Assembly (NCBI GenBank): GCA_009829735.1
Contig: CM020619.1
Location: 32,188,685-32,252,684 of the forward strand
DNA from: Pyropia yezoensis
Taxonomy: Eukaryota > Rhodophyta > Bangiophyceae > Bangiales > Bangiaceae
Length of the DNA stretch: 64,000 nt
Direction: 5' to 3'
Made by a program: the position numbers and the translations under genes. Of this stretch, positions 29,990-38,261 are shown piece by piece. The first letter of the stretch is position 1. Every line of letters starts with the position of its first letter. Below the pieces are notes generated by a model. It saw nothing but the letters and a program-made list of their open reading frames with translations, was not told the DNA's origin and made no database searches.

Positions 29990-31042
29990 ATGGCGGGTGA
30001 GCCGAGTCGGCCTTTGTCCCCGTCTCCGACGTCTCTGTCGGACAAGCGACGGACGGGAGAGGAGGCCCTCGGGACTGAGGAGTCTCTCAGCCGGGGGTCG
30101 GCCATGGAGACGACTCGTCCCGGGCGAGGGTCGGAGGCGGCCGCCTCAGCCGTCCCCGCCCCATCACCTCCTACTGCCCCCTCGGCCGTGGTCCCACCGG
30201 GGGATGGGTCTTCCAACCCGGTGGCGGAAGGGGATGTGACTCCCATCCCCCGCCTTCCTGAGTCACGGCTGCTACTCCCGCCGCGGCCCCGTCCTCCTAT
30301 GGGGCCCCGAGCCTGGGCGCCTCCCAAGTCAGTCGGGGAGCTTCCCGACTGCAAGCTCAAGGATGTCTACTTGATCATCCCCGAGCCACGGCGGACCGAC
30401 GTATGGTACCGCCGGACTCGTCGGTACCCCAACCAGGTGACTCTACCTGATGGGGTGGTCTGCGACCTACCAGCGCTACTCTGCCTGGCGGACGCGCCTG
30501 AAGTCCAGGCGTTGTCAACCTCCCTCGCCTTGGGGTCGGGCGACAAGGAGATCGACGACACCCACGCGGTTGTGTCTACCGAGTGGTGTGCCCTTCCCCG
30601 TCCCTACCTGGGCGGAGAGGACGCCCACGCCCAACACGGCGTGGTGCGAGAGGAGTTCCGACTCCGGGGCTCCTCGGGCTTCCTCATCCACGGGTCGCGG
30701 GTGGAGTTCACCCACGTACCTCTGGAGGAGCGTGAGCACCAGTACCCTTTTCTCCCAGGGTGGTGGGAGTGGCCATATGGAACGCTAGAGTCAGCGGTCG
30801 AACGACTTGTTCTTTCCTTGGTGAGAAGAGTGGTGGGTATTCTTCTCGTTTTGTATTGTGCCATAGTCGGCTTTGTTAGTAGAGAATCTTTGAAGAACCA
30901 TGGTATGTGTTTGTACTCATGGTTGGCTTGCCGCTCTGCTCTGACTTGGAGCAGGGACTTCATCCCCCGACGTACGAGTGCTACGTCGGCGTATAGATAT
31001 GCCCACAGTCTGGCAGTATCTACGGACCTTCTCTACTGGTAG
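29990..31042 (+). CDS. Antisense ORF of the gypsy element, unknown function
   Basis: A 350-codon ORF on the strand opposite to gag-pol, between pol and the 3' LTR, overlapping the last 126 bp of pol. I do not recognise it. The first 90 residues are Ser/Pro/Ala-rich, probably disordered. Residues about 100-260 look like a folded domain with mixed composition (KLKDVYLIIPEPRRTDVWYR, LPDGVVCDLPALLCLADAPE and FLPGWWEWPYG). A hydrophobic stretch near 277-300 (VVGILLVLYCAIVGFVS) could be a membrane segment, although the ORF may lose meaning there because it enters the pol antisense. The ATG at 29990 lies just after the repeated ACCGAGTCGGT. Antisense ORFs at this position are known in some plant gypsy elements; whether this one is expressed is unknown. 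The first copy has only its first codons (24309-24335). Confidence 0.55.
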   Translation: MAGEPSRPLSPSPTSLSDKRRTGEEALGTEESLSRGSAMETTRPGRGSEAAASAVPAPSPPTAPSAVVPPGDGSSNPVAEGDVTPIPRLPESRLLLPPRPRPPMGPRAWAPPKSVGELPDCKLKDVYLIIPEPRRTDVWYRRTRRYPNQVTLPDGVVCDLPALLCLADAPEVQALSTSLALGSGDKEIDDTHAVVSTEWCALPRPYLGGEDAHAQHGVVREEFRLRGSSGFLIHGSRVEFTHVPLEEREHQYPFLPGWWEWPYGTLESAVERLVLSLVRRVVGILLVLYCAIVGFVSRESLKNHGMCLYSWLACRSALTWSRDFIPRRTSATSAYRYAHSLAVSTDLLYW

Positions 31043-34000
31043 GTCCTCTACAAACTCCCATGTGTCGGAAGTTGGTCCATACCCGAACCACCTGACTCGG
31101 AGCATGAGTCGCCCCGACTCATCATATCCGTGCCCGACAAACTTGTCGAACACCGCCTCCAATGGCTTATTGGAAGAGGTCGGCAAGGATGGGACTTTCC
31201 ATGCTTGCAAAGCCCTTTCCCAAGCGGGATCTCCCTCTGGGGGTTCGGGTGCGCGAGTCGCGTGATTCCCATTTATTGTCCGGATACCATCATCACTCTC
31301 GATGGTTAACCGACGTCCATCCGTTTTAAGGATGTGATATGGTCCCAGAGTCTTGAAGACCAATTTCCCTCCCTTATTGTCGTGGGAGTTAACATAAATC
31401 CAATCTCCAACTCGGAGCGGATCGCGACGATGTCTGACTCGGACATCGAAGTACCTCTTGTAACGGGCTTGGGCCTTCTCCATAGTAGCCCGGACAAGGG
31501 GTATCATCTCCTCCAGTCTCTGGAGTAGGGAGGCTTTCGCCTGACTCGGTGTTTGAGTCGAAGTCTCACCCTCAGTCTGGGTGAGACGCTCCACAGCTAC
31601 TGACGGAAGTCGTCGGGGGCAGACGAAGGCAAACGGTGCCTCTCCCGTACTACTGTGTACCTGGGAGTTGTATGCTGTCACGAGTAGTGACGCATAACGA
31701 GCCCATGTGACTACATGGTCATGGACATAGTGACGCAACTGGCGCACTAGAGTCCTGTTGAATCGTTCCACCTGCCCATTAGTCTGGGGATGGTAAGGGG
31801 TGGCGAAGTTCGTCTGCACCCCCAACATCTTCATGACTCCCTGATACAGGACGGACGCAAACTGTGGTCCGTTATCCGAAAGGATAGAGTCGGGGATGCC
31901 ATAACTGGCAACCCAGACGTCGAGTAACTCACTCAGAACGTCCACGGCTGTGATATCCTTGAGTGGGGATACCCGTGTGAGCTTAGTGAAGCGATCACAC
32001 ATCACCAGAAGGTACTCATATCCTTCAGGAGTTCGTGGTAGTGGACCGAGTAAGTCCACTGCTATCGCTGCAAACGGCTCTGTTGCAGGAAAGAGTCTCA
32101 TGGAAGAAGTCTGCCGGGACTCCATGAGTCTATTCTTTGCGCAAGTCGCGCATGCGGCTACATATCCGTACACATCAGCCACGAGTGATGGCCAATAGTA
32201 CTTCTTACGTAGGGTCTGATACATCCTCGTAGACCCTGGGTGTCCACCCAACGGTGAGGAGTGCTCCCGTTGGAGGATACTCTTGCGTAACTCCTTGGGG
32301 ACGACGACTTGCTTGTCCCCCTGGGTATATCCCTTACGGCAGAGTATGCCGTTGTCATTCAGGAAGAACCGAGTCGGTTGAGCCTGGTCGAGCTCCTTCC
32401 TGAGTCGTCGACAAAGTTTGTCGCTCTCCTGTGCCTGGACAAACTCATCCAAAGACACGGGTAATAATTTGGCCATGCCAGGCATCCTCGGGTCGAGGAC
32501 AGTTCCGGAGCGAGTGGTCACTGCCACATGAGGGAGTTCCTCAGGGATAGGGGAAGTGTCTTTCCCATCCGTCGGTATGCGAGACAACGCGTCCGCAACC
32601 GCATGCTTCGGGCCTGGCCGATATTCAACATCATAATCGAACTCAGCGAGGCAGAGTCGCCATCGATTGAGTCGGTTATTCGTACAGGCTGTAGTGGTGA
32701 GTATCCACTTCAAATCCTTGTGGTCACATCGAATGAGGAACTTCCTTCCTTCGATGTATGGCCGTAGCATGGAGACTGCCCATACCACGCCAAGACCCTC
32801 TACCTCCGTCACAGAATAGTTCTTCTGGGCGGGTGAGAGTCCCTTACTGAAATAGCCAACGGGTAAATACTCCCCCGAAGGCTGTTGTTGGAGTAAGCAA
32901 CAACCGAGTTGGTCGTAACTTGCGTCCACATCAACGATGTAGTGAGCCCCCGGTCTCGGGATCGCTAACACCGGTGGGTTGCAGAGGAGCTCTCGCAACC
33001 TATCAAACGCTTCTTGCTCCGGGGGTTTGGGAGCATCCAAGCGCTTGGGCATCTTGGAACTTACCAAGTGGTTCAACGGTGCAGACACTTTGGCATAGTT
33101 CGCCACAAAGCGTCTGTATACGTTACACATACCCAGGAAGCTCCTGAGTTGTGTCTGCGTCTGGGGGAACTTCGCCCGACGGATGGCCATGAGGTTCTTC
33201 TCATTGACCAGAATGCGACCTGGCCGGACTATATGGCCGAGGTACTCCACCTCATTACTAAAGAGGTGACACTTCGTAGGTTTGAGTGTTACTCCTGCTT
33301 CACCCAACAGGGTAAACACTCTGTCCAAGTGGGACAAGTGTTCTTCGGCAGTCCCGGAGAACACAATGATATCGTCCAGATACACCAGGGCGATCTGCCA
33401 CTTGACTCCGGCAAGTATCAAGTCAATAGCACGCTGGAAAGTCGCAGGTGCATTGCAAAGCCCAAAAGGGAGCCGTGTACACTGATAAACTCCACAGTGA
33501 CACGTGAAGGTGGTCAAGTGTCTGTCCTCCTTGCGGATGGGTATCTGCCAGTACCCCGCGTTGCAGTCCAACGTGGAAAAGTACTGTGCCTCACCGAGTG
33601 AGTCAAGGCAATCGTCCATACGGGGTAAGGGGTAACTATCCCTTACCGTCCGCTCGTTTAGCTTACGATAATCGATGCAGAACCGCATCGTGCCGTCTGA
33701 CTTGGGCACCAAGACTATGGGACTGGCCCACTCACTTGAGCAAGGCTCAATGACACCCATGTCTTGCATCCGTTGGACCTGCTCTCGGGTGAGTTCCCGT
33801 GAGTCTGGTCCCATACGGTAGGGACTCAGGCGAACTGGCCTAGCCCCTGGCTTCAACACGATTCTGTGTTCGGTGGCCTTGATGAGCCCAAGGTCACCAT
33901 TCCACAACTTGTGATGCTTCTGGATTAACTCATCCAGTCGTCCATGTAAACACTCCGGGATGTTCTCCCGATGTACCGTCGGCGACTTAGCCGTCGATGA

Positions 34001-34906
34001 ACTCGATTGGTCGGCAGAGCCTGCCATTCCAATATCCTCCCATTGCTGTTGAGTCACAGCAACGACATTCCCCTCAAAGGTAGAGATCGACGCAATCTTC
34101 ATGCCTCCGGGGAGTCGTCGAGGTTCCTCCGACGTGTTGAGGACCTCCACCCACCAGGTTTGGTCATCCCCACAAGTCATGGGGCCCCAAGCAACTTGCA
34201 CTTGGTGAGTATAATAGACTCGGTCCACGGGGGAAACAAGTCCATTCCCTCGAAACCGTGTGCGTACTCGCACAAAGGTCCTTGATCGGGGCGGGACTAC
34301 CGTACCCTTACATACTCGTACATGGGTCGTAGAGCCTCCACCCTTGGGAGAGTTTTCCCTAGGTTGATGAGTCGTAGGGGAAACAGTCCTCCCTTTACGC
34401 AATATGGGGACAGTCTCTCCATTACGCATTCGGATTATCCCTTCCGGTCCACAGACGGCCGGGACATGGAGGTCCAGATAGTCAGTTCCCAGGAGTACGG
34501 GGACTGACATATTGGAGACTACTCCAAAGTTCACCTGCGTCTGGTAGAACCCAATGCAAACAGTCAATGCAATAGACCCAACAATGGGGAGGAGTCCCCC
34601 ATTGACATCAAACATACGCCACTCGGGTGAGCCGGCGGGGCTCACATCTGTCCCCTCTGGCAATAAGTCTTGCCTAATGAGAGAGGCAGCAGAGCCTGTG
34701 TCGACTATGACACGAGAGGTAAACTCATATCCATCCTGCAGCCAGAGTCGAGCTGCGACCTGGTAGTTACTCCCTACCAGCACTGACACAATCCGACTCG
34801 GGTCGTGCTTCTGAGGAGGGGCCTTGTCCCTAGGTCTCACCCCTCGAGGTCGAGTCAGGACCTTCACTCTCCCATGGGTCGGTGAGCGTGAAGCAACCCG
34901 CTTCAT
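30917..34906 (-). CDS. pol: Gypsy Pol polyprotein: protease, RT, RNase H, integrase, chromodomain
   Basis: A 1329-residue open frame. The aspartic protease has DTGS at 69-72. The reverse transcriptase runs from about 345 with FSTLDCNAGYWQIPI, LPFGLCNAPATF and active site YLDD at 509-512. RNase H follows (VDVDASYDQLGCCL). Integrase carries the HHCC zinc finger (HSSPLGGHPGSTRMY and CATCAKNRL) and catalytic segments AVDLLGPLP, SDNGPQF and YHPQTNGQVERFNRTL. The C terminus holds a chromodomain (LMLRVRWFGYGPTSDTWEF), which places it in the chromoviruses, whose integrase tails steer insertion to particular chromatin. Pol lies in a different frame from gag and its first ATG is 38 bp past the gag stop, so it is made either by frameshift from overlapping gag or by re-initiation; I cannot tell which. 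No stop or frameshift breaks the gene. Confidence 0.95.
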   Translation of the reverse strand: MKRVASRSPTHGRVKVLTRPRGVRPRDKAPPQKHDPSRIVSVLVGSNYQVAARLWLQDGYEFTSRVIVDTGSAASLIRQDLLPEGTDVSPAGSPEWRMFDVNGGLLPIVGSIALTVCIGFYQTQVNFGVVSNMSVPVLLGTDYLDLHVPAVCGPEGIIRMRNGETVPILRKGRTVSPTTHQPRENSPKGGGSTTHVRVCKGTVVPPRSRTFVRVRTRFRGNGLVSPVDRVYYTHQVQVAWGPMTCGDDQTWWVEVLNTSEEPRRLPGGMKIASISTFEGNVVAVTQQQWEDIGMAGSADQSSSSTAKSPTVHRENIPECLHGRLDELIQKHHKLWNGDLGLIKATEHRIVLKPGARPVRLSPYRMGPDSRELTREQVQRMQDMGVIEPCSSEWASPIVLVPKSDGTMRFCIDYRKLNERTVRDSYPLPRMDDCLDSLGEAQYFSTLDCNAGYWQIPIRKEDRHLTTFTCHCGVYQCTRLPFGLCNAPATFQRAIDLILAGVKWQIALVYLDDIIVFSGTAEEHLSHLDRVFTLLGEAGVTLKPTKCHLFSNEVEYLGHIVRPGRILVNEKNLMAIRRAKFPQTQTQLRSFLGMCNVYRRFVANYAKVSAPLNHLVSSKMPKRLDAPKPPEQEAFDRLRELLCNPPVLAIPRPGAHYIVDVDASYDQLGCCLLQQQPSGEYLPVGYFSKGLSPAQKNYSVTEVEGLGVVWAVSMLRPYIEGRKFLIRCDHKDLKWILTTTACTNNRLNRWRLCLAEFDYDVEYRPGPKHAVADALSRIPTDGKDTSPIPEELPHVAVTTRSGTVLDPRMPGMAKLLPVSLDEFVQAQESDKLCRRLRKELDQAQPTRFFLNDNGILCRKGYTQGDKQVVVPKELRKSILQREHSSPLGGHPGSTRMYQTLRKKYYWPSLVADVYGYVAACATCAKNRLMESRQTSSMRLFPATEPFAAIAVDLLGPLPRTPEGYEYLLVMCDRFTKLTRVSPLKDITAVDVLSELLDVWVASYGIPDSILSDNGPQFASVLYQGVMKMLGVQTNFATPYHPQTNGQVERFNRTLVRQLRHYVHDHVVTWARYASLLVTAYNSQVHSSTGEAPFAFVCPRRLPSVAVERLTQTEGETSTQTPSQAKASLLQRLEEMIPLVRATMEKAQARYKRYFDVRVRHRRDPLRVGDWIYVNSHDNKGGKLVFKTLGPYHILKTDGRRLTIESDDGIRTINGNHATRAPEPPEGDPAWERALQAWKVPSLPTSSNKPLEAVFDKFVGHGYDESGRLMLRVRWFGYGPTSDTWEFVEDLPVEKVRRYCQTVGISIRRRSTRTSGDEVPAPSQSRAASQP

Positions 34907-34944
34907 TACCGCTGGAGCCTTTGGGTCAGTCTTAGTCCCAGCGG

Positions 34945-36723
34945 CTAGGCGTTTCCCTCATCCGACTCGGATGATGGAGTATCCTTGCCACTTGAGCTGG
35001 GGGAAGAGGTTTCCCCCTTCTCAAGCGTGGACTCATCCTCTGACTTAGGTTGAGTCATGGCCGTCACACGTGTGGTGTGTGGCCGGGTATCCGAATCAGT
35101 CCTCGGAATACCGAGCTTCCCAATACGAGCCAACAGGGCTCTCAAACGAACGTCCAGAGTGGGGCATTGGGCTGCCCAGTGTCCCGACTTGGAACACTGC
35201 CAACACGGCCGATCACTCATCGACGCCGATGGCCCCGCTTTTCCCTGTGACTTATCAGGGATGGCGGCCACCATACCTTCCGTCTCTCGAGTTGAGGACG
35301 AAGGTACTGCAGGGTACGTCCGCGTGTAGGAAGGCATCCTTGCAGTTCTGCGGAAGCGACTTGCTTCCATTCCCTTAACTTCTTTCTCTCGTTCCTTCCG
35401 CTGCTCAGACACGAGCCAGCGGTACTCATCACCCTTAGTCTGGGCGATGCGTGCCAACTCCGCCAGAGTCATGGTCGGAGTATTACGCTCTCGCACAGTC
35501 GCTCGAGCTGCTCGGTGGACACCCTCCACAAAGCGTCCCTTAATGACTCCTTGGGGATATAGGAATCCACAGAGGACGTTCAGCTGACGGAGTCGTTCAG
35601 CGAACTCCCGTTCCTCTTCACCCTTACTCTGGGTGGCGCGGTTGAACTCTTCAACCTGCACAGCCAAGGAAGCCTCGTCTGCGTGAAGACGAAGGATCCA
35701 ATTAACCAACTCCAGGTAGGAGGTCACCTCACCCGGATTCCCACCATGCCGACTTGGCATGACGTTCATCACCTCGGAGCGGAGTGGCTCCTTGGTGAAG
35801 TCCTGAAGCATGAAAAACGCTTCAGCTTCAGAGACATCATTGTCATCGCAGGCTTTTGCGAACTTCCGCAAAAACTGGAAGACCTTCAGGGGTGGAGTCC
35901 CGTCCCATTCTGAACGGACCCCGAAGGATTGCGCAACGTGTTTCTTGCGCCGGCCCAGGGTACGGGCCTGGCTATTTGAGTAGGTCAACGACTTGTTGAC
36001 CAACCCATATGTCTCACAGTCGAAGACATCCTTGAACAATGGATTATTCACCACGATCTTTCCTGGGACGACTCTAGTCCCAAGACGGTCCGTGTGAGTC
36101 ACACGACCATGTCGAGTAAGATCTTCTTCACCCGACTTGCCACTTGCAGAGGACTCAGACTCCGAGTCCACCTCACGACGGAGAGTACGTCGAATCTCCC
36201 GTCGCTTCTGACGCCTCGAGGCCTGCTCAGGCGGAGGGGTGCTCCCCTTCAACGCCTTCCCCACCTCCTCTCGCACGACTTGTGCGATGGCAGTCATCAC
36301 CGAGTTATCCACGATACCGGATGATCCAGGTGGAGCTTGACTCGAGCTCCCACCCGGTCCTTCCGGCACCAGTCGTGGCGCGGACCCACCAACCCGGGGT
36401 ACAGAACTCCCTGTCCCGTCACCTCTGCCGGTCGGCGGTCCCATGCCGAAGTGAGTGTCGTCACTCCCCGAAGAGGTTGCCGGAGCCTGACGCTGGCTCG
36501 GCGCTCCCACCGGAGAAGGGCGAACTCCGCCCGTCTCTTCCGGTGACGGCCTGGGAAGGAACCTGGCCGATCGCCGTCGGGGTCCAACCTCTGGACCCAC
36601 CACATCCGCACTGCCCGGCCTGGGTGGTACTCCGCCCGTCGGGGGAGGACTACGCTCCCCCTCCCCAGGTACACTCGGCGCAATGGGGGGGTCTCCCTCA
36701 CCAGCCATCTCCACAAGAGTCAC
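34945..36723 (-). CDS. gag: Gypsy Gag with CCHC zinc knuckle
   Basis: A 592-residue Gag, the structural protein that forms virus-like particles and packages element RNA. The first 150 residues are Pro/Gly/Ser-rich. The middle has the retrotransposon-gag type region (WDGTPPLKVFQFLRKFAKAC, then REFAERLRQLNVLCGFLYPQ). A single CCHC knuckle, CWQCSKSGHWAAQC, lies about 75 residues from the C terminus. The start at 36723 follows a 300-bp leader from the 5' LTR. Intact. Confidence 0.92.
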   Translation of the reverse strand: MTLVEMAGEGDPPIAPSVPGEGERSPPPTGGVPPRPGSADVVGPEVGPRRRSARFLPRPSPEETGGVRPSPVGAPSQRQAPATSSGSDDTHFGMGPPTGRGDGTGSSVPRVGGSAPRLVPEGPGGSSSQAPPGSSGIVDNSVMTAIAQVVREEVGKALKGSTPPPEQASRRQKRREIRRTLRREVDSESESSASGKSGEEDLTRHGRVTHTDRLGTRVVPGKIVVNNPLFKDVFDCETYGLVNKSLTYSNSQARTLGRRKKHVAQSFGVRSEWDGTPPLKVFQFLRKFAKACDDNDVSEAEAFFMLQDFTKEPLRSEVMNVMPSRHGGNPGEVTSYLELVNWILRLHADEASLAVQVEEFNRATQSKGEEEREFAERLRQLNVLCGFLYPQGVIKGRFVEGVHRAARATVRERNTPTMTLAELARIAQTKGDEYRWLVSEQRKEREKEVKGMEASRFRRTARMPSYTRTYPAVPSSSTRETEGMVAAIPDKSQGKAGPSASMSDRPCWQCSKSGHWAAQCPTLDVRLRALLARIGKLGIPRTDSDTRPHTTRVTAMTQPKSEDESTLEKGETSSPSSSGKDTPSSESDEGNA

Positions 36724-37005
36724 GTGGAGTCAACCAAAACGACCAAACGGTGTCCAGAGTCGGGGATCGTCAGCTAGGGAGTTCCTAGAGCACGTTCCAC
36801 CCCTCCACCTGCCTCAAGGAAGGCGGTGAGGTTTCCCGAAACTCCGGGTCTCCCACCAAGACTCACGGTGGCCAACCTCATCGCCCAGCGAACGCTCGGA
36901 ACGTAGGCGAGTCGATCGTGTCACCGGAAGTCTCGGTGCCGAAGGGGGAGAGGGGCCAACTTGGTCCCGTCTCCGGTCAAGGGAGGTACCAAAGTCGATA
37001 TCCTC

Positions 37006-37023
37006 TCCCCCGCTGATCCACCA
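37006..37023 (-). other. Primer-binding site complementary to tRNA-Ala(AGC)
   Basis: Two bases inside the 5' LTR, the minus strand reads TGGTGGATCAGCGGGGGA. Its complement equals the last 15 bases of the tRNA-Ala gene at 41361-41446 plus the CCA added after transcription, an 18-base perfect match. Confidence 0.9.
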
Positions 37024-37025
37024 AC

Positions 37026-37564
37026 TGTAGCAGTACTCCCAAGCACCAACCCCGAGTCAGGGAAGGAAGAGGAGTATTGCCGATATCCCAACTTGGGACA
37101 CCGGAAGCAAGCACCTCCACACAGCCGAACACGGAACTTGCGTGTGGTGAGCGGGTCCACTCACCAAGGCACGAACAAGATGTGTCGGAGCCAGACGGTG
37201 TTTTCTTGCTTGGCCAGCCAAGGTGGGCCCTCCCCGCCTTGCTGTCCCTCCTTATCAACCCTCCTCACACGCTCACGCAACCCCTCAAAACACTCAGAAA
37301 ATGAACCCTCAAACAAACCAATCATATCACTCCACATGCAAAGAACTCAAAGCGTAGAAATCCGTCTGGCTCCCGTGCAAAAATCCCAAGAAACAAATAC
37401 CAGCAGCATTACCCTGCTCTAGTATGTCGGAAGTCCTAGTCGAATTTCCGTCCAGAAGTCAGAAGTTTCACCATCGTGGGTCGGGTGAATTTCGACTTCC
37501 GGTCAGGTCCACTTGACCCGAATCTTCAAAGTATTGGTACCGAATTCCGGCCCAATCTCCCACA
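37026..37564 (-). repeat. Gypsy 5' LTR, 539 bp
   Basis: I see no difference from 28447-28985. It should contain the element promoter on the minus strand, though no specific box is recognised. Confidence 0.95.
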
Positions 37565-37569
37565 CCCTG
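37565..37569. repeat. Target site duplication CCCTG, right
   Basis: The partner of 28442-28446. Confidence 0.9.
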
Positions 37570-38261
37570 CTGGCCTGCGAAAATGGGGCGTTGATCCAGT
37601 TGTTCTCTGCGCCCCCCCACCTTACCGCGAAGGCGTCCACCGCCTCCGTTCCTGGCGCATGCAGCTGCGTGTTGAACCTTGGGCAGACAGCGTTGAGGGG
37701 CGAGGCAAATCGGTCGACGGTGTGCTGGCCGTAGCGCCGCACCAATGCCTCGTACACTCCGGGATGCAGTCGCCAGTCGTCGCTGTCCGTCCGCCGAGAC
37801 AGCGCATCCGCCCACACGTTGGCGACGGATGCCAACCAGGAAGCCTCGATGGAGATGCCCAGCCGCTGCATCACGTCGTGCAGCTTGCGCAGCTCCTGCA
37901 TGATGACCGGGGAGCGGCTGGAGAAGGAATTGACCACGTGCATGGCGACTCGGCTGTCCACGCGCAGTCTCAATACGCCGAGCTTGCCAGCCAATTGCGG
38001 ACCGAAGGCCAGCAGGCAAAATCGTACTGCCACCAATTCCTTCACGTTGATGTGCAGGCTGCGGTGTTGCAGGCTGAAAAAGCCCGCAGCGGGTAGCAGG
38101 TCGCCCCAGTGACCGCCCCACCCCCAAGGCGATGCGTCCGTGGTGAGGACGCCGACCTCCGTGGGCCACAGCGCCCGACCAACGCCAGGCTCCCGCCGCA
38201 AGCGGGTGAACCACTGGAGGTCGCGCACCGCCCCGTGGGAGGGCAAGGTCGTGCCGGTCCG
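37565..38261 (-). pseudogene. RNase H domain of the DIRS-like element, N-terminal part
   Basis: Directly downstream of the reverse transcriptase and in the same frame, but separated from it by a TGA at 38264-38262. The RNase H carboxylates are visible: VLTTDASPWGWGGHWGD, then INVKELVAVRFCL, RVDSRVAMHVVN and NVWADALSRR. The DIRS-typical HTVDRFASPLNAVCPRFNT follows. The frame runs into the gypsy 5' LTR and continues at 28441. Confidence 0.85.

Larger units (their letters stand above)
24836..30016. repeat. Second copy of the 5.2-kb segment, start of the right-hand contig
   Basis: Matches 19151-24335. This copy continues into intact transposon genes, and its homopolymers keep frames open, so it is the better representation of the locus. 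Confidence 0.9.
28447..37564 (-). mobile_element. Ty3/gypsy chromodomain LTR retrotransposon (chromovirus), 9.1 kb
   Basis: On the minus strand the order is 5' LTR (37564-37026), tRNA-Ala primer site, gag, pol (protease, reverse transcriptase, RNase H, integrase, chromodomain), a long non-pol segment with an antisense ORF, polypurine tract, and 3' LTR (28985-28447). The LTRs are both 539 bp and I see no difference between them, so insertion is recent. It lies in the RNase H gene of a DIRS-like element and is flanked by CCCTG. Both gag and pol are open, so this copy could be autonomous. The base composition is clearly less GC-rich than the host genes. Confidence 0.95.
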
